Source: Halomonas halophila (GTDB lineage: Bacteria > Pseudomonadota > Gammaproteobacteria > Pseudomonadales > Halomonadaceae). From it: a DNA stretch of 64,000 nucleotides. The stretch covers positions 2,542,001 through 2,606,000 of the forward strand of contig NZ_CP129121.1 in assembly GCF_030406665.1 (NCBI RefSeq), in the 5' to 3' direction. Positions 38,343 to 46,996 of this stretch are shown here, one piece after another. Each line of letters starts with the position of its first letter. Position 1 is the stretch's first letter. Under the pieces are notes generated by a model, which had not been told where the DNA came from, searched no databases, and was given only the letters and a program-made list of their open reading frames with translations. The position numbers were made by a program, and so were the translations under genes.

Positions 38343-39653
38343 ATGCCCCGGCCCACTACCCTGCTCGACTGGATGCTCGACGCCGACCCGCTCCCCGACG
38401 ACGCCCTGCTGACCCAGGCCAAGCGCTGCCTGCTGGATCTCGTCGGCGTGGCCGCCGGCGCCACCCGCACCGAACTGGCCGCGCCTGCCCGGCGTTTCGC
38501 CGTCTCCCAGCACGGCGGCGAGCGGCCGCTGCTGTTCGCTGAGGGGCGCGCCTCGTCCACCGGCGTGGCCCTGCACGGGGCCTGGCTGATCGATGCCCTG
38601 GACGCCCACGACGGCCAGGTGCTGACCAAGGGGCATGCCGGGGTCGCCCTGCTGCCGGGGCTGCTCGCCCTGCCCGAGGCCGACCGCCTCTCCGGCCGCG
38701 ATTTCCTCGGCCTGCTGGCCATGGGCTACGAGATCGCCACCCGCGCCGGCATCGCGCTGCATGCCACGAGCCCCGACTACCACACCTCGGGCGCCTGGAA
38801 CGCGCTGGGCGTGGCGGCCGTGGCCGGCCGCCTGATGGGGCTCGACGCCGAGCGCCTGCACCACGCTCTGGGCATCGCCGAGTTCTACGGGCCGCGCAGC
38901 CAGATGATGCGCTGCATCGATCACCCCACCATGCTCAAGGACGGCTCGGGCTGGGGCGCCATGACCGGCGTCTCCGCCGCGCTGCTGGCCCGCGACGGTT
39001 TCACCGGCGCCCCGGCGCTGACCGTTGCCGCCCCCGAGGTCGAACAGCTCTGGGCCGATCGGGGTCAGCGCTGGTACCTTCACGAGCAGTACTTCAAGGC
39101 CTATCCGGTGTGCCGCTGGGCCCAGCCGGCGGTGGAGGCGGTGCTGTCGCTGCGCGAGCGAATCGGTGATCCGGCGACGATCGCGCGCATCGAGATCACC
39201 ACCTTTCACGAAGGCAAGCGGCTGCATGTGGTGCACCCGGACAGCACCGAGCAGGCCCAGTACAGCCTGCCCTGGTCGGTGGCCTGCGCGCTGGCCCGCG
39301 GCACCCTCGACGCCGAGGCCGTCACCGAGCTCGGCGCACCGCTGCCCCGCGCCCTCGCCGAGCGGGTCGAGATCCGCGAGAGCGACACCTTCAATGCGCG
39401 CTTCCCGGCCGAGCGCTGGGCCTCGGCGCGGCTGCATCTGAGCGACGGCCGGATCATCGAGAGCGAGCCCTGCGAGGCCCGCGGCAACCCGCACAACCCG
39501 CTGTCCGACGACGAGCTGGCCGCCAAGTATCATGCCCTCGCCGGCCCGGTGCTCGGCGAGCGCGCCGAGCGCCTCGAACGCGTCATCCAGACCCTGGAGG
39601 ACCGCCCGGCCGGCGACCTGCTCGCCCTGCTCGGCCCGCCCGGGGCAGAATGA
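38343..39653 (+). CDS. MmgE/PrpD family protein
   Basis: A 436-residue protein of the 2-methylcitrate dehydratase/iminodisuccinate epimerase/cis-aconitate decarboxylase superfamily. LDLVGVAAGATRTELAAPAR and DALDAHDGQVLTKGHAG are family signatures; the latter includes the histidine-bearing active-site loop. The substrate cannot be told from sequence. The gene ends in an ATGA that could also start the following hydrolase, so the two probably form an operon. Confidence 0.87.
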   Translation: MPRPTTLLDWMLDADPLPDDALLTQAKRCLLDLVGVAAGATRTELAAPARRFAVSQHGGERPLLFAEGRASSTGVALHGAWLIDALDAHDGQVLTKGHAGVALLPGLLALPEADRLSGRDFLGLLAMGYEIATRAGIALHATSPDYHTSGAWNALGVAAVAGRLMGLDAERLHHALGIAEFYGPRSQMMRCIDHPTMLKDGSGWGAMTGVSAALLARDGFTGAPALTVAAPEVEQLWADRGQRWYLHEQYFKAYPVCRWAQPAVEAVLSLRERIGDPATIARIEITTFHEGKRLHVVHPDSTEQAQYSLPWSVACALARGTLDAEAVTELGAPLPRALAERVEIRESDTFNARFPAERWASARLHLSDGRIIESEPCEARGNPHNPLSDDELAAKYHALAGPVLGERAERLERVIQTLEDRPAGDLLALLGPPGAE

Positions 39654-39700
39654 CGTTCCGGGCATCGCCCGCCTTCCTGCTGCAACGACGAGACCGTGAC

Positions 39701-40543
39701 ATGCACTATCAGGACGAACTCCCTGTGGCCGCCGCCCAGATCAACGCCGCGCTGGGCGAGGTCGACACCAACCTCGAGCGCCATCTCGAGATCATTCACG
39801 AGGCCGGCCAGCGCGGCGTGGCGCTGCTGGTCTTCCCCGAACTCTCGCTGACCGGCTACGGGCTCGGCGGCGAGGTCATGCGCGTCGCCATGCCGGTCGA
39901 GGACCCTCGCCTGGCCCGGCTGGCCCGGGCCTGCGGCGAGATGCAGACGGTGGTCGGCTTCGTCGAGGAAGCCAGCCCCGGCGAGTACTACAATGCCCTG
40001 GCGATCCTCCAGCACGGCGCGATCGTCGCCGTGCACCGCAAGCTCAACCTGCCCACCTACGGCGGGCTAGAGGAAGGCAAGTGGTTCACCCACGGCAGCG
40101 AGCTCACCCAGGCCGAGATCCTCCCCGGCTGGTCCGCGACCCAGCTGATCTGCGCCGACCTGTGGAATCCCGCCCTGGTACATGCCGCCCTGCTGCCCCG
40201 CCCCACGGTGCTGTGTGCGCCGATCAACTCGGCCTCGGGCATCGTCAGCGAGGACTTCTCCAACGAGCAGAACTGGGTGCTCAACGTGCGCTTCTACGCC
40301 ATGACCTACGGCACCCCGGTGATCATGGCCAACCGCTTCGGGCCGGAAAACGGCAGCCACTTCTGGGGCGGCTCGCGCATTCTCGGCCCGCGCGGCGAGG
40401 CCCTGGCCGAGGCCGAGGACGGCGAAGGGCTGATCACCGCGACCCTGTCGCGTACCGCCATCGCCCAGGCCCGCTTCGAGCTGCCGACCCATCGCGATGC
40501 CGATACGCCACTCATTCGCGAGCTGATGGCCGGCCACCGCTGA
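39701..40543 (+). CDS. nitrilase-superfamily carbon-nitrogen hydrolase
   Basis: A 280-residue hydrolase. The Glu-Lys-Cys triad is visible in FPELSLTGY (Glu), HRKLNLPTYG (Lys) and LICADLWNP (Cys). The superfamily hydrolyses amides, carbamoyl groups or nitriles; the branch here resembles aliphatic amidase/NAD synthetase-like nitrilases, substrate unknown. The frame also has an ATG at 39650 overlapping the previous stop as ATGA; that start would add 17 non-conserved residues and neither has a strong ribosome-binding site. Paired with the MmgE/PrpD gene. Confidence 0.8.
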   Translation: MHYQDELPVAAAQINAALGEVDTNLERHLEIIHEAGQRGVALLVFPELSLTGYGLGGEVMRVAMPVEDPRLARLARACGEMQTVVGFVEEASPGEYYNALAILQHGAIVAVHRKLNLPTYGGLEEGKWFTHGSELTQAEILPGWSATQLICADLWNPALVHAALLPRPTVLCAPINSASGIVSEDFSNEQNWVLNVRFYAMTYGTPVIMANRFGPENGSHFWGGSRILGPRGEALAEAEDGEGLITATLSRTAIAQARFELPTHRDADTPLIRELMAGHR

Positions 40544-40642
40544 ACAATCCCTGACCAAAGAGCGCCCTTTTCACTCCCCATCCCGTCAAAAAATGCTAGA
40601 ATTCCCGACATTCTTTCGACGCCATGAAAAGCAGACTCGCGC

Positions 40643-41164
40643 ATGAAGACGACCGCCAAGAGCCTTCTCGTCATGGGCGTTTCCGGATCGGGAAAGTCCC
40701 ATATCGGGCGCCAGCTGGCCGCCTCTCTCGGGGCTACCTTCATCGACGGGGACGACCATCACGGTCCAGACAACATCGCCAAGATGAGCCGCGGTGAGCC
40801 CCTCAACGACGACGATCGCGCCGCCTGGCTGGCGACCCTCGCCGACCTGTATCGCCAGTATCGCGACCAGGGCCGCGATCTGGTCATCGGCTGCTCGGCG
40901 CTCAAGCGCCGCTACCGTGACCAGCTTCGCGAAGCCGCTCCCGATCTGGCGATCCTCTATCTGGCCGGCAGCCGCGAGGTGCTGCTGGAGCGCCTCGGTT
41001 CCCGCGACGATCACTTCTTCGCCGGCGCCCACATGCTCGACAGTCAGCTCGCCACCCTGGAAGCGCCCGGCGAGGACGAGGCCGTCCTGGCCGACATCCG
41101 TCGACCTCCCCAGGCAATCGTCGAGAACTTTCTCGCGGCGATATCCCGTGAAGCCTCAGACTGA
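40643..41164 (+). CDS. gntK: gluconokinase
   Basis: A 173-residue GntK-type kinase with Walker A GVSGSGKS and DGDDHHGPDNIAKMSRGEPL, the gluconate-binding and lid region. It phosphorylates gluconate to 6-phosphogluconate for the Entner-Doudoroff or pentose phosphate pathway. It faces the TRAP operon across paired terminators, so the TRAP cargo may be a sugar acid; that link is inference. It ends at a strong terminator. Confidence 0.93.
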   Translation: MKTTAKSLLVMGVSGSGKSHIGRQLAASLGATFIDGDDHHGPDNIAKMSRGEPLNDDDRAAWLATLADLYRQYRDQGRDLVIGCSALKRRYRDQLREAAPDLAILYLAGSREVLLERLGSRDDHFFAGAHMLDSQLATLEAPGEDEAVLADIRRPPQAIVENFLAAISREASD

Positions 41165-41194
41165 TCCAGTCTCTCCAAAGACAGTCAACCATAA

Positions 41195-41225
41195 GAAAAC
41201 GGCGCCGCGGCGCCGTTTTCTTTTT
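41195..41225 (+). terminator. strong terminator of gntK
   Basis: A 12-bp palindromic stem GAAAACGGCGCC/GGCGCCGTTTTC (41195-41206 with 41209-41220) followed by TTTTT. AT-flanked on both sides, so it may also act on the other strand. Confidence 0.92.
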
Positions 41226-41260
41226 GCCGAAAAACCGGAAAACCTCCATGAAAGCGCATC

Positions 41261-41297
41261 AATAAAAAACGCGCCATATCGCTATGCGATATGGCGC
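41261..41297 (-). terminator. terminator of the TRAP operon
   Basis: A perfect 12-bp inverted repeat GCGCCATATCGC/GCGATATGGCGC (41271-41282 with 41286-41297) around TAT. Read on the minus strand it is followed by GTTTTTTATT. It sits downstream of dctM. Confidence 0.9.
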
Positions 41298-41370
41298 GCT
41301 TCCAGAGCGCTGATATCAGCAGTTCATGGCGGGGCATCGAGGCGTCTTTGCCCCGCCATGGACAGCGCCT

Positions 41371-42672
41371 TTACACCAGCCACATGGCGAGGTTCGGCCA
41401 GAACAGCAGCGCGAACAGCACGCACAGCTGTAGGGCGATGAAGGGCAGCACCGCGACGAAGATGTCCTTCAGGCTGACCTCGGGCGGCGCCACGCCCTTG
41501 AGGTAGAAGGCGGCCGGACCGAACGGCGGCGACAGGAACGACACCTGCATGTTCACCGCGAACAGGATACCGAACCAGATCGGGCTGTAGCCCAGCTGCT
41601 CGACGATGGGCACGAAGATCGGCAGCGTCAGCATGGCCACGCCGATCCAGTCGAGGAACATGCCCAGCACCAGCAGGATCGCCATCATCACCAGGATGAT
41701 CGCGATCGGCGCCACGTCGAGGCCCATGATCATGCCCGAGATGAAGCGGTTGCCGCCCATCAGGTTGTAGACGCCCACCAGCGCCGCGGCGCCGATGCCG
41801 ATCCAGATGATCATGCCGCAGGTGGTCAGGGTCTGGCCCAGGCTCTGGTGCAGCGTCTTGACCGAGAACTCGCCGCGGGCGACCACCGCCAGCAGCACGC
41901 CGAACACGCCCATGGCCGCCGCCTCGGTGACCGAGGCCACGCCGCCGTAGATCGAGCCCAGCACCAGGCCGGCGATCAGCGCCGGCACGATGATGGCGCG
42001 CAGCGCCTGCCAGCGGTTGGCGAAGCCTTCCTCGCGGTCGGCGTCGGTCATCGGCGGCCCCATCGCGGGATTCTTCAGGCAGCGCACCAGCACGTAGCCG
42101 ATGTAGCTGGCCATCAGGATCACCGCCGGGGTGATGGCCGCGGTGAACAGGTCGGCGATCGACTGGGAGGCGATCAGGCCGTAGATGATCAGCACGATGG
42201 ACGGCGGCATCATGGTGCCGAGCGCACCGCCGGCGCAGACCACGCCGATGGAGAGGTGCTTGTCGTAGCCCAGGCGCAGCATCTGCGGCAGCGCCAGGAT
42301 GCCCAGCAGCACGATCTCGCCGCCGATGATCCCTGACAGCGCGGCCAGGAAAAAGGCCACCACGACGGTCTGCACCGCCACGCCGCCGGGCAGGCGACCG
42401 GCGAACACGCGCATGGCGTTGAACAGGTCCTTGGCGATCCCCGATCGGTCCAGTAGCGAGGCCATCAGCACGAACATCGGCACCGCCACCAGGGAGTATT
42501 CGGTGACGAAGCCGTAGACCCGGCTGGTGACCAGCGGCAGGGCGTTGGGCCCGAACCAGCCGAAGGTGAAGGCTAGTGCCACCAGGCCGGTGATGAAGGC
42601 CAGCGGTAGGCCGGTGACCAGCAGGGCGAAGATCAGCCCCACCATCAGCATGGTTCCGGTTGCGATATCCAT
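41371..42672 (-). CDS. dctM: TRAP transporter large permease (DctM)
   Basis: A 433-residue integral membrane protein with about 12 hydrophobic segments. MLMVGLIFALLVTGLPLAFI, GGEIVLLGILALPQMLRLGY and LGTMMPPSIVLIIYG are DctM motifs for the Na+-coupled transport core. It works with the small permease and binding protein to import a carboxylate. Its ATG overlaps the dctQ stop (TGATG), so the permease subunits are coupled. Substrate unknown. Confidence 0.93.
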   Translation of the reverse strand: MDIATGTMLMVGLIFALLVTGLPLAFITGLVALAFTFGWFGPNALPLVTSRVYGFVTEYSLVAVPMFVLMASLLDRSGIAKDLFNAMRVFAGRLPGGVAVQTVVVAFFLAALSGIIGGEIVLLGILALPQMLRLGYDKHLSIGVVCAGGALGTMMPPSIVLIIYGLIASQSIADLFTAAITPAVILMASYIGYVLVRCLKNPAMGPPMTDADREEGFANRWQALRAIIVPALIAGLVLGSIYGGVASVTEAAAMGVFGVLLAVVARGEFSVKTLHQSLGQTLTTCGMIIWIGIGAAALVGVYNLMGGNRFISGMIMGLDVAPIAIILVMMAILLVLGMFLDWIGVAMLTLPIFVPIVEQLGYSPIWFGILFAVNMQVSFLSPPFGPAAFYLKGVAPPEVSLKDIFVAVLPFIALQLCVLFALLFWPNLAMWLV

Positions 42673-43268
42673 CAGGCAGCGCCCTCCGTGTCATCCGGGG
42701 TGGGGGCGGGCTTGCCGCGCAGCGACTGCACCACGTGCAGCAGGGCCTGGATGCACATGATGGCCAGCGCCAGCAGGATCACGCCCTTCACCAGCGCCGG
42801 GAACGGCGGGTTCCAGGAGGTGCCGGAACGCTCCAGCTGCCATTCGCCCAGCGGGTTGTGGGAGGCACCCCAGAACATCACGAAGGCGGCGTAGCTCATG
42901 GCCAGGCAGAAGCCGAAGGTCACCAGGTCGTTGAAGCGATCGAGCCACAGCCTGAGGCGCGGCCCGGCGCTGTCGTAGATCACCCGCACACGAATGTGGC
43001 GGTTGCAGGCCAGCGTCGCCGGCCCGCCCAGGGCGAAGCTCACCGCCACCAGCATCACCACGCTCTCGTGGACCCAGGAGGTGGGGGAGCCGAAGCCGTA
43101 GCGCATGATGACCTCATAGACGCTGATCGCCATGGCGATCAGCACCAGCCAGGCGGCTACTCGGCCGCCCCCCATGATGGCGCGGTCGAAGGCGTTGCGA
43201 GCCGGATCGGGCGGGCTCGCCTCGGCGGCGGCCGGGTCGCCCTCCGGACGACGAGACGCTTGTGTCAT
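42672..43268 (-). CDS. dctQ: TRAP transporter small permease (DctQ)
   Basis: A 198-residue protein with four predicted helices after a 30-residue cytosolic N-terminus. GGPATLACNRHIRVRVIYD is the conserved DctQ loop (normally R-H-I-R). It supports the large permease. It starts 82 bp after dctP, with two hairpins in between, and its stop overlaps the dctM start. Confidence 0.9.
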   Translation of the reverse strand: MTQASRRPEGDPAAAEASPPDPARNAFDRAIMGGGRVAAWLVLIAMAISVYEVIMRYGFGSPTSWVHESVVMLVAVSFALGGPATLACNRHIRVRVIYDSAGPRLRLWLDRFNDLVTFGFCLAMSYAAFVMFWGASHNPLGEWQLERSGTSWNPPFPALVKGVILLALAIMCIQALLHVVQSLRGKPAPTPDDTEGAA

Positions 43269-43288
43269 GGAACTTCCTCGATACAGGA

Positions 43289-43343
43289 GCGGGCCACCCG
43301 GAGTGGCCCGCCGTCAGGATGGCCGGCACCATTCGGTGCCGGC
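43289..43343 (-). other. two hairpins between dctP and dctQ
   Basis: Perfect stems of 9 bp (43289-43297 with 43303-43311) and 9 bp (43322-43330 with 43335-43343), neither followed by a T-run. They are likely processing or 3'-stabilising structures that raise binding-protein output over the permeases, common in TRAP operons. Confidence 0.6.
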
Positions 43344-43350
43344 GGGTGGA

Positions 43351-44370
43351 TCACATCAGGTTGTGGTTTTCCAGGTAGCCGACCACGGAGTCGTAGAACT
43401 CCTGGGTGATCTCGTTCTTCTCGGCCCAGCTGGCCCACTCTTCCTTGGCGATGTTGCGGAACTTGACGCGCTCCTCGGCCGGCAGATCGATGATCTCGAT
43501 GTCCGGGTTCTGGCGCGCCTCGCGCACGGCCTCGAGGTCGCGGGTCTTGAGCTCGGCGACCATCTCGTAGGCCAGATCATCCACGGAGGTCTCGAGGATC
43601 GCCTGGAGGTCCGCCGGCAGGCCATCCCAGATGTCCTTGTTCAGCGAGACCGAGACCATCGGCAGGGAGTGGAAGCCCGGATACAGCGGATACGGCGCGA
43701 ACTCGTGCAGGCCCTGGGCCTGGTTGGTGGCGAACACCGTGTAGTCGGCCGCGTCGATCACGCCCTTCTCCAGGCCGGTGTAGACCTCGGAGCCCGGCAG
43801 GTTGACCGGCGTCGCGCCGGCGGCCTCGAAGATGTTGTAGACCATGCCCTCGGGGGCACGCAGCTTGAGCCCCTGCATGTCCTCGATGGAGCGAATCGGC
43901 TTGGTGGACGGCAGCGACTCGAGGCCGGTGGCGGCGGCGCCGATCAGGTGCAGGCCGTAGGGCTCGACGAGCTCGTTGTAGAGCTCTTCGCCACCGGCGT
44001 TGTTCATGTAGTCGAGGAAGTCGTAGGGATCGCTCCAGGCGCCGACCAGGTTGCCGATCATGCCGAAGGCCGGGTTCTGGCCGGTGAAGTAGCTCGGGTC
44101 GGTCAGGTGGCCCTGGAGGATACCGGACTGCACCGCCTGCAGGGTCTGGTTGGCCTGGACGACCGCGTTCACCGGCAGGATCTCTATGCTGATGCGGCCA
44201 TCGGACATCTGCTCGACGTTGTCGGCCCAGGCCTTCTTCATCTCGAACTGCGGCTCGCCGGAGGTCTCGGACGTCTGGAAGGTCCACTCGTAGTCGGCGG
44301 CCTGGGCGTTGAAGGCCATGGCACCGAGCACGGCGACGGTCAGGGTCTTGAGAGGCATGCGTGTGATCAT
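43351..44370 (-). CDS. dctP: TRAP transporter substrate-binding protein (DctP)
   Basis: A 339-residue periplasmic protein with signal peptide (MITRMPLKTLTVAVLGAMAF, cleavage after AQA) and the DctP fold. FEAAGATPVNLPGSEVYTGL and LEKGVIDAADYTVF are substrate-region motifs; the arginine in LKLRAPEG is expected to bind a carboxylate. AAGGA precedes the ATG. The start overlaps the gntR stop as ATGA, so regulator and transporter are coupled. Confidence 0.92.
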   Translation of the reverse strand: MITRMPLKTLTVAVLGAMAFNAQAADYEWTFQTSETSGEPQFEMKKAWADNVEQMSDGRISIEILPVNAVVQANQTLQAVQSGILQGHLTDPSYFTGQNPAFGMIGNLVGAWSDPYDFLDYMNNAGGEELYNELVEPYGLHLIGAAATGLESLPSTKPIRSIEDMQGLKLRAPEGMVYNIFEAAGATPVNLPGSEVYTGLEKGVIDAADYTVFATNQAQGLHEFAPYPLYPGFHSLPMVSVSLNKDIWDGLPADLQAILETSVDDLAYEMVAELKTRDLEAVREARQNPDIEIIDLPAEERVKFRNIAKEEWASWAEKNEITQEFYDSVVGYLENHNLM

Positions 44371-45179
44371 GAGGCTTCCTTATCGCTGCTTGTTTTAGAA
44401 ACGTCAGATGTCGAAACATCGAGGGTGGGAAGGGCCGGCAGCATGGCCTCGAGGCCCAGATCCCGGCCGGTGCGTTCCAGCACCTTGAGGGCCGCCGCAG
44501 CGGCCTGTTCCGGCTGACGCAGGCGAATCGCCTCCATCATCCGGCGATGGCGTTCCATGCTGTCATGGAGCTCGTCGGCACTATGGTTGGAGCGCTCTAC
44601 CAGCAGCGCGATGGCCGGCTTCAGCACATGGCTGATCTGGGCCCAGACCAGGTTGTGCGACGCCGCGAAGATGGCCTCGTGAAAGGCCACGTCGTAGTCG
44701 TCGTGGGAGATGCCCTGCCAGTGCAGATCGTCATGTTCCAGCGCGTGGATCATGCCCTCGTAGGCGGACTCGATGGCCAGCAGATCGGCGGCAGTGGCGT
44801 GCTCCGCGGCCAGGCGCGCGACGAACGGTTCCACGGCGACCCGGAAGGCGAAGATCTCACGCTGGATGCGCGGGTTGGGCTGGGCGAAGCGCGCCATCCA
44901 GCCGCTCACCCGGGGATCGAGGAGATGCCACTCGGTCAGCGCCCGCACCCGCGTGCCCTGGCCGGAGATGCGCGTCAGCAGGCCCGCCGTGACCAGCGTC
45001 TGCAGGGCGCTGCGCACGGTGCTGCGACTGACGCCGAAGCGCTCGCAGAGGTCAAGCTCCTTGGGCACGAAGTCGCCCGGGCCGTAATGGCCGCTGAAGA
45101 TGTCCTCGGCGAGCACATCGGCGATGTCGGGGCGCGCGGCGCGGCGCGTGGAGTCGGCGGCGTGGGACATGTTCGGCAT
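44367..45179 (-). CDS. GntR/FadR-family regulator of the TRAP operon
   Basis: A 270-residue protein with an N-terminal winged helix (LCERFGVSRSTVRSALQTLV, about residues 43-62) and a C-terminal FCD effector domain (residues 90-240; FRVAVEPFVARLAAEH, FHEAIFAASHNL with metal-binding histidines). First gene of the TRAP operon; it probably represses the operon until the sugar acid or other carboxylate is present. A second ATG three codons later is also possible. Confidence 0.88.
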   Translation of the reverse strand: MPNMSHAADSTRRAARPDIADVLAEDIFSGHYGPGDFVPKELDLCERFGVSRSTVRSALQTLVTAGLLTRISGQGTRVRALTEWHLLDPRVSGWMARFAQPNPRIQREIFAFRVAVEPFVARLAAEHATAADLLAIESAYEGMIHALEHDDLHWQGISHDDYDVAFHEAIFAASHNLVWAQISHVLKPAIALLVERSNHSADELHDSMERHRRMMEAIRLRQPEQAAAAALKVLERTGRDLGLEAMLPALPTLDVSTSDVSKTSSDKEAS

Positions 45180-45199
45180 TCCACTGTTCCGGAGCCCTG

Positions 45200-45248
45200 T
45201 CGGACTCCATTCTCGTTATGTCGGACATAGGCTCGGATAAAATCGGAC
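45200..45248 (-). promoter_or_regulatory. probable GntR operators (three TCGGAC sites)
   Basis: TCGGAC occurs at 45200-45205, 45221-45226 and 45243-45248, spaced 21 and 22 bp apart, i.e. on one face of the helix. The middle copy lies in a 13-bp palindrome TATGTCGGACATA (45217-45229), which fits the TGTC-N-GACA type of GntR operators. Located just upstream of the regulator gene; binding by it is inference. Confidence 0.6.
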
Positions 45249-45367
45249 TCGACGCCTTTAGACTTTGGTCTTCTTTCTATACCCGAGCGCATCGCGCCCG
45301 ACGCTTGCGACCCCGCAGACGTCAGGCACAATGCCTCCATGGACCCTGAGCAGCGGCAAGGAACGAT

Positions 45368-46273
45368 ATGACGCGACCGATCGTCGTCTTCGGCGGCAGC
45401 GGCTTTCTCGGCGACGCCCTGGTGCGCGAACTGGTGGAGGCCGGGCGGCCGGTGCGTCTGGTGGCCCGTCACCCGGCCTGGCCGAGCTGGGCCGAGAGCG
45501 GCGATCCGCTGGAGCTGGTCACGGCCGATATCCGCCATGAGGAAGAAGTGGCCGCGGCGCTGGAAGGCGCGGCGACGGTGGTCAACGCGGTCAGCCTCTA
45601 CGTGGAGACCCGCGAGCTCGGCTTCGAGGCGATTCATGTGGAAGGAGCCGGCCGGCTGGCGCGGCTGGCGAGGGAGGTCGGCATCGACCGGCTGGTGCAG
45701 CTCTCGGGCATCGGCGCCGAGTCGACCTCGCCCTCGGCCTACGTGCGCGCCCGGGCGCAGGGAGAGCGCGCGGTGCTGGCGGCCATGCCCAGGGCGATCA
45801 TCGTGCGACCGAGCGTGCTGTTCGGGCCGAATGACGCCTTTCTCGGCGGACTGGCGCGGCTCGTCCGGCTCCCGGCAGTCCCGCTGTTCGGGCGCGGCGA
45901 GACCCGCCTGCAGCCGGTGCACGTCATCGACGTGGCGCGCGCCCTCGCCCGCCTGACCGGCCCCGAGGCGCCGGCCCGGCGGCTGTTCGAGCTCGGCGGT
46001 GGCGACGTGCTGCGCTATCGGGAGATCGTCGAGCTGGTGATGGCCCGACTCGGCCATGAACGTCCGCTGGTGCCGGTGCCCTTCTGGCTGTGGCGGGCCC
46101 TGGCCGGCGGGCTCTCGCGGCTGCCGAGCCCGCCGCTGACCCGCGATCAGATCATCCTCATGCAGCGCGACAACGTGGTCGCCGACGGTGTCGGCACCTT
46201 CGACGACCTGGGACTCCGGCCGCGCTCGCTACGCGAGGGCCTGCCGGACAGCCTGGTGTCGCCTGCCCGCTGA
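45368..46273 (+). CDS. NDUFA9-like NAD(P)-binding protein
   Basis: A 301-residue atypical short-chain dehydrogenase. VVFGGSGFLGDALVRELVEA is the nucleotide-binding glycine motif, and VNAVSLYVETRELGFEAIHV and RLVQLSGIGAESTSPSAYVR match the NDUFA9/NmrA branch. Related proteins act as structural complex I subunits or sensors; no function can be given here. It diverges from the gntR gene and carries no catalytic YxxxK motif that I can see. Confidence 0.85.
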   Translation: MTRPIVVFGGSGFLGDALVRELVEAGRPVRLVARHPAWPSWAESGDPLELVTADIRHEEEVAAALEGAATVVNAVSLYVETRELGFEAIHVEGAGRLARLAREVGIDRLVQLSGIGAESTSPSAYVRARAQGERAVLAAMPRAIIVRPSVLFGPNDAFLGGLARLVRLPAVPLFGRGETRLQPVHVIDVARALARLTGPEAPARRLFELGGGDVLRYREIVELVMARLGHERPLVPVPFWLWRALAGGLSRLPSPPLTRDQIILMQRDNVVADGVGTFDDLGLRPRSLREGLPDSLVSPAR

Positions 46274-46313
46274 GCCCCGCTCGACGAGCCCGCCGCACGG
46301 CGGCGGGCGAGGC

Positions 46314-46652
46314 TCAAGCCTTCTTGACGAACGCCGACTTCAGCTTCATCGGGCCGATGCCGTCGATCTTGCAGTCGATGTCGTGATCCCCGTCGACCAG
46401 GCGAATGCCCTTCACCTTGGTGCCCACCTTCACCACCGAGGACGAACCCTTGACCTTGAGGTCCTTGATCACGGTGACGGTGTCGCCGTCGACCAGCGCG
46501 TTGCCGTTGGCATCGCGGATCACCGGGGCGTCGTCTTCCGCGTCCGGGGCCGCATCGGTCCACTCATGAGCGCACTCGGGGCACACGTACTGCAGGCCGT
46601 CGTGATAGGTGAACTCGGAGGCGCACTGGGGGCACTGGGGCATATCGCTCAT
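46314..46652 (-). CDS. yjdM: YjdM (PhnA-domain) zinc-ribbon protein
   Basis: A 112-residue protein with an N-terminal zinc ribbon (CPQCASEFTYHDGLQYVCPE with the second CPEC pair) and a C-terminal SH3-like domain (LVDGDTVTVIKDLKVKGSS). Formerly called PhnA, but it is not phosphonoacetate hydrolase; function unknown. Convergent with the NDUFA9-like gene; a T-less hairpin (46288-46308) lies between. Confidence 0.9.
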   Translation of the reverse strand: MSDMPQCPQCASEFTYHDGLQYVCPECAHEWTDAAPDAEDDAPVIRDANGNALVDGDTVTVIKDLKVKGSSSVVKVGTKVKGIRLVDGDHDIDCKIDGIGPMKLKSAFVKKA

Positions 46653-46783
46653 GAAAAAGACCTCAGGGAAATTCGGAGAGCGCGCAAGCCTACACCGTTG
46701 GCCACTCGAACTCCATGTCGCCGTTGCACCCGGTCAGGATCCTGCTAGGGTGAGACCGACATTCTCTCATGCAGGAGATAGCG

Positions 46784-46987
46784 ATGGACTCATCCGTCAA
46801 CAACGTCGTCGCCCAGTCGCAGATGCTGGCGCACTACCAGACCGCCCAGCAGGCCCAGATGCAGGTGTTCAAGGAAGCCCTGGACACCCAGCAGCAGCAG
46901 GTCACCTCACTGCTGGAATCCGCCGCCGCCCAGCCCCAGCTGGCCCGGGACGGCAGCCTCGGCACCCAGATCAACACCTACGCCTGA
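46784..46987 (+). CDS. YjfB-like putative motility protein
   Basis: A 67-residue protein: MDSSVNNVVAQSQMLAHYQT, a glutamine-rich helical middle (FKEALDTQQQQVTSLLESAA) and a terminal GTQINTYA. This composition and the Q-I-N-T end match the small YjfB/putative motility family. AGGAGAT sets the start. No flagellar gene is nearby, so the family name says little about its role here. Confidence 0.72.
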   Translation: MDSSVNNVVAQSQMLAHYQTAQQAQMQVFKEALDTQQQQVTSLLESAAAQPQLARDGSLGTQINTYA

Positions 46988-46996
46988 ATCTACGTC

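Noticed and set aside
41195..41297. The two adjacent palindromes as an attachment site or transposon end pair
   Set aside because: Each is a complete terminator for one of the two convergent units; no integrase, transposase or target duplication is near.
46314..46652. Phosphonoacetate hydrolase (PhnA)
   Set aside because: The protein is the small zinc-ribbon YjdM type that inherited the PhnA name by mistake; no phosphonate genes are nearby.
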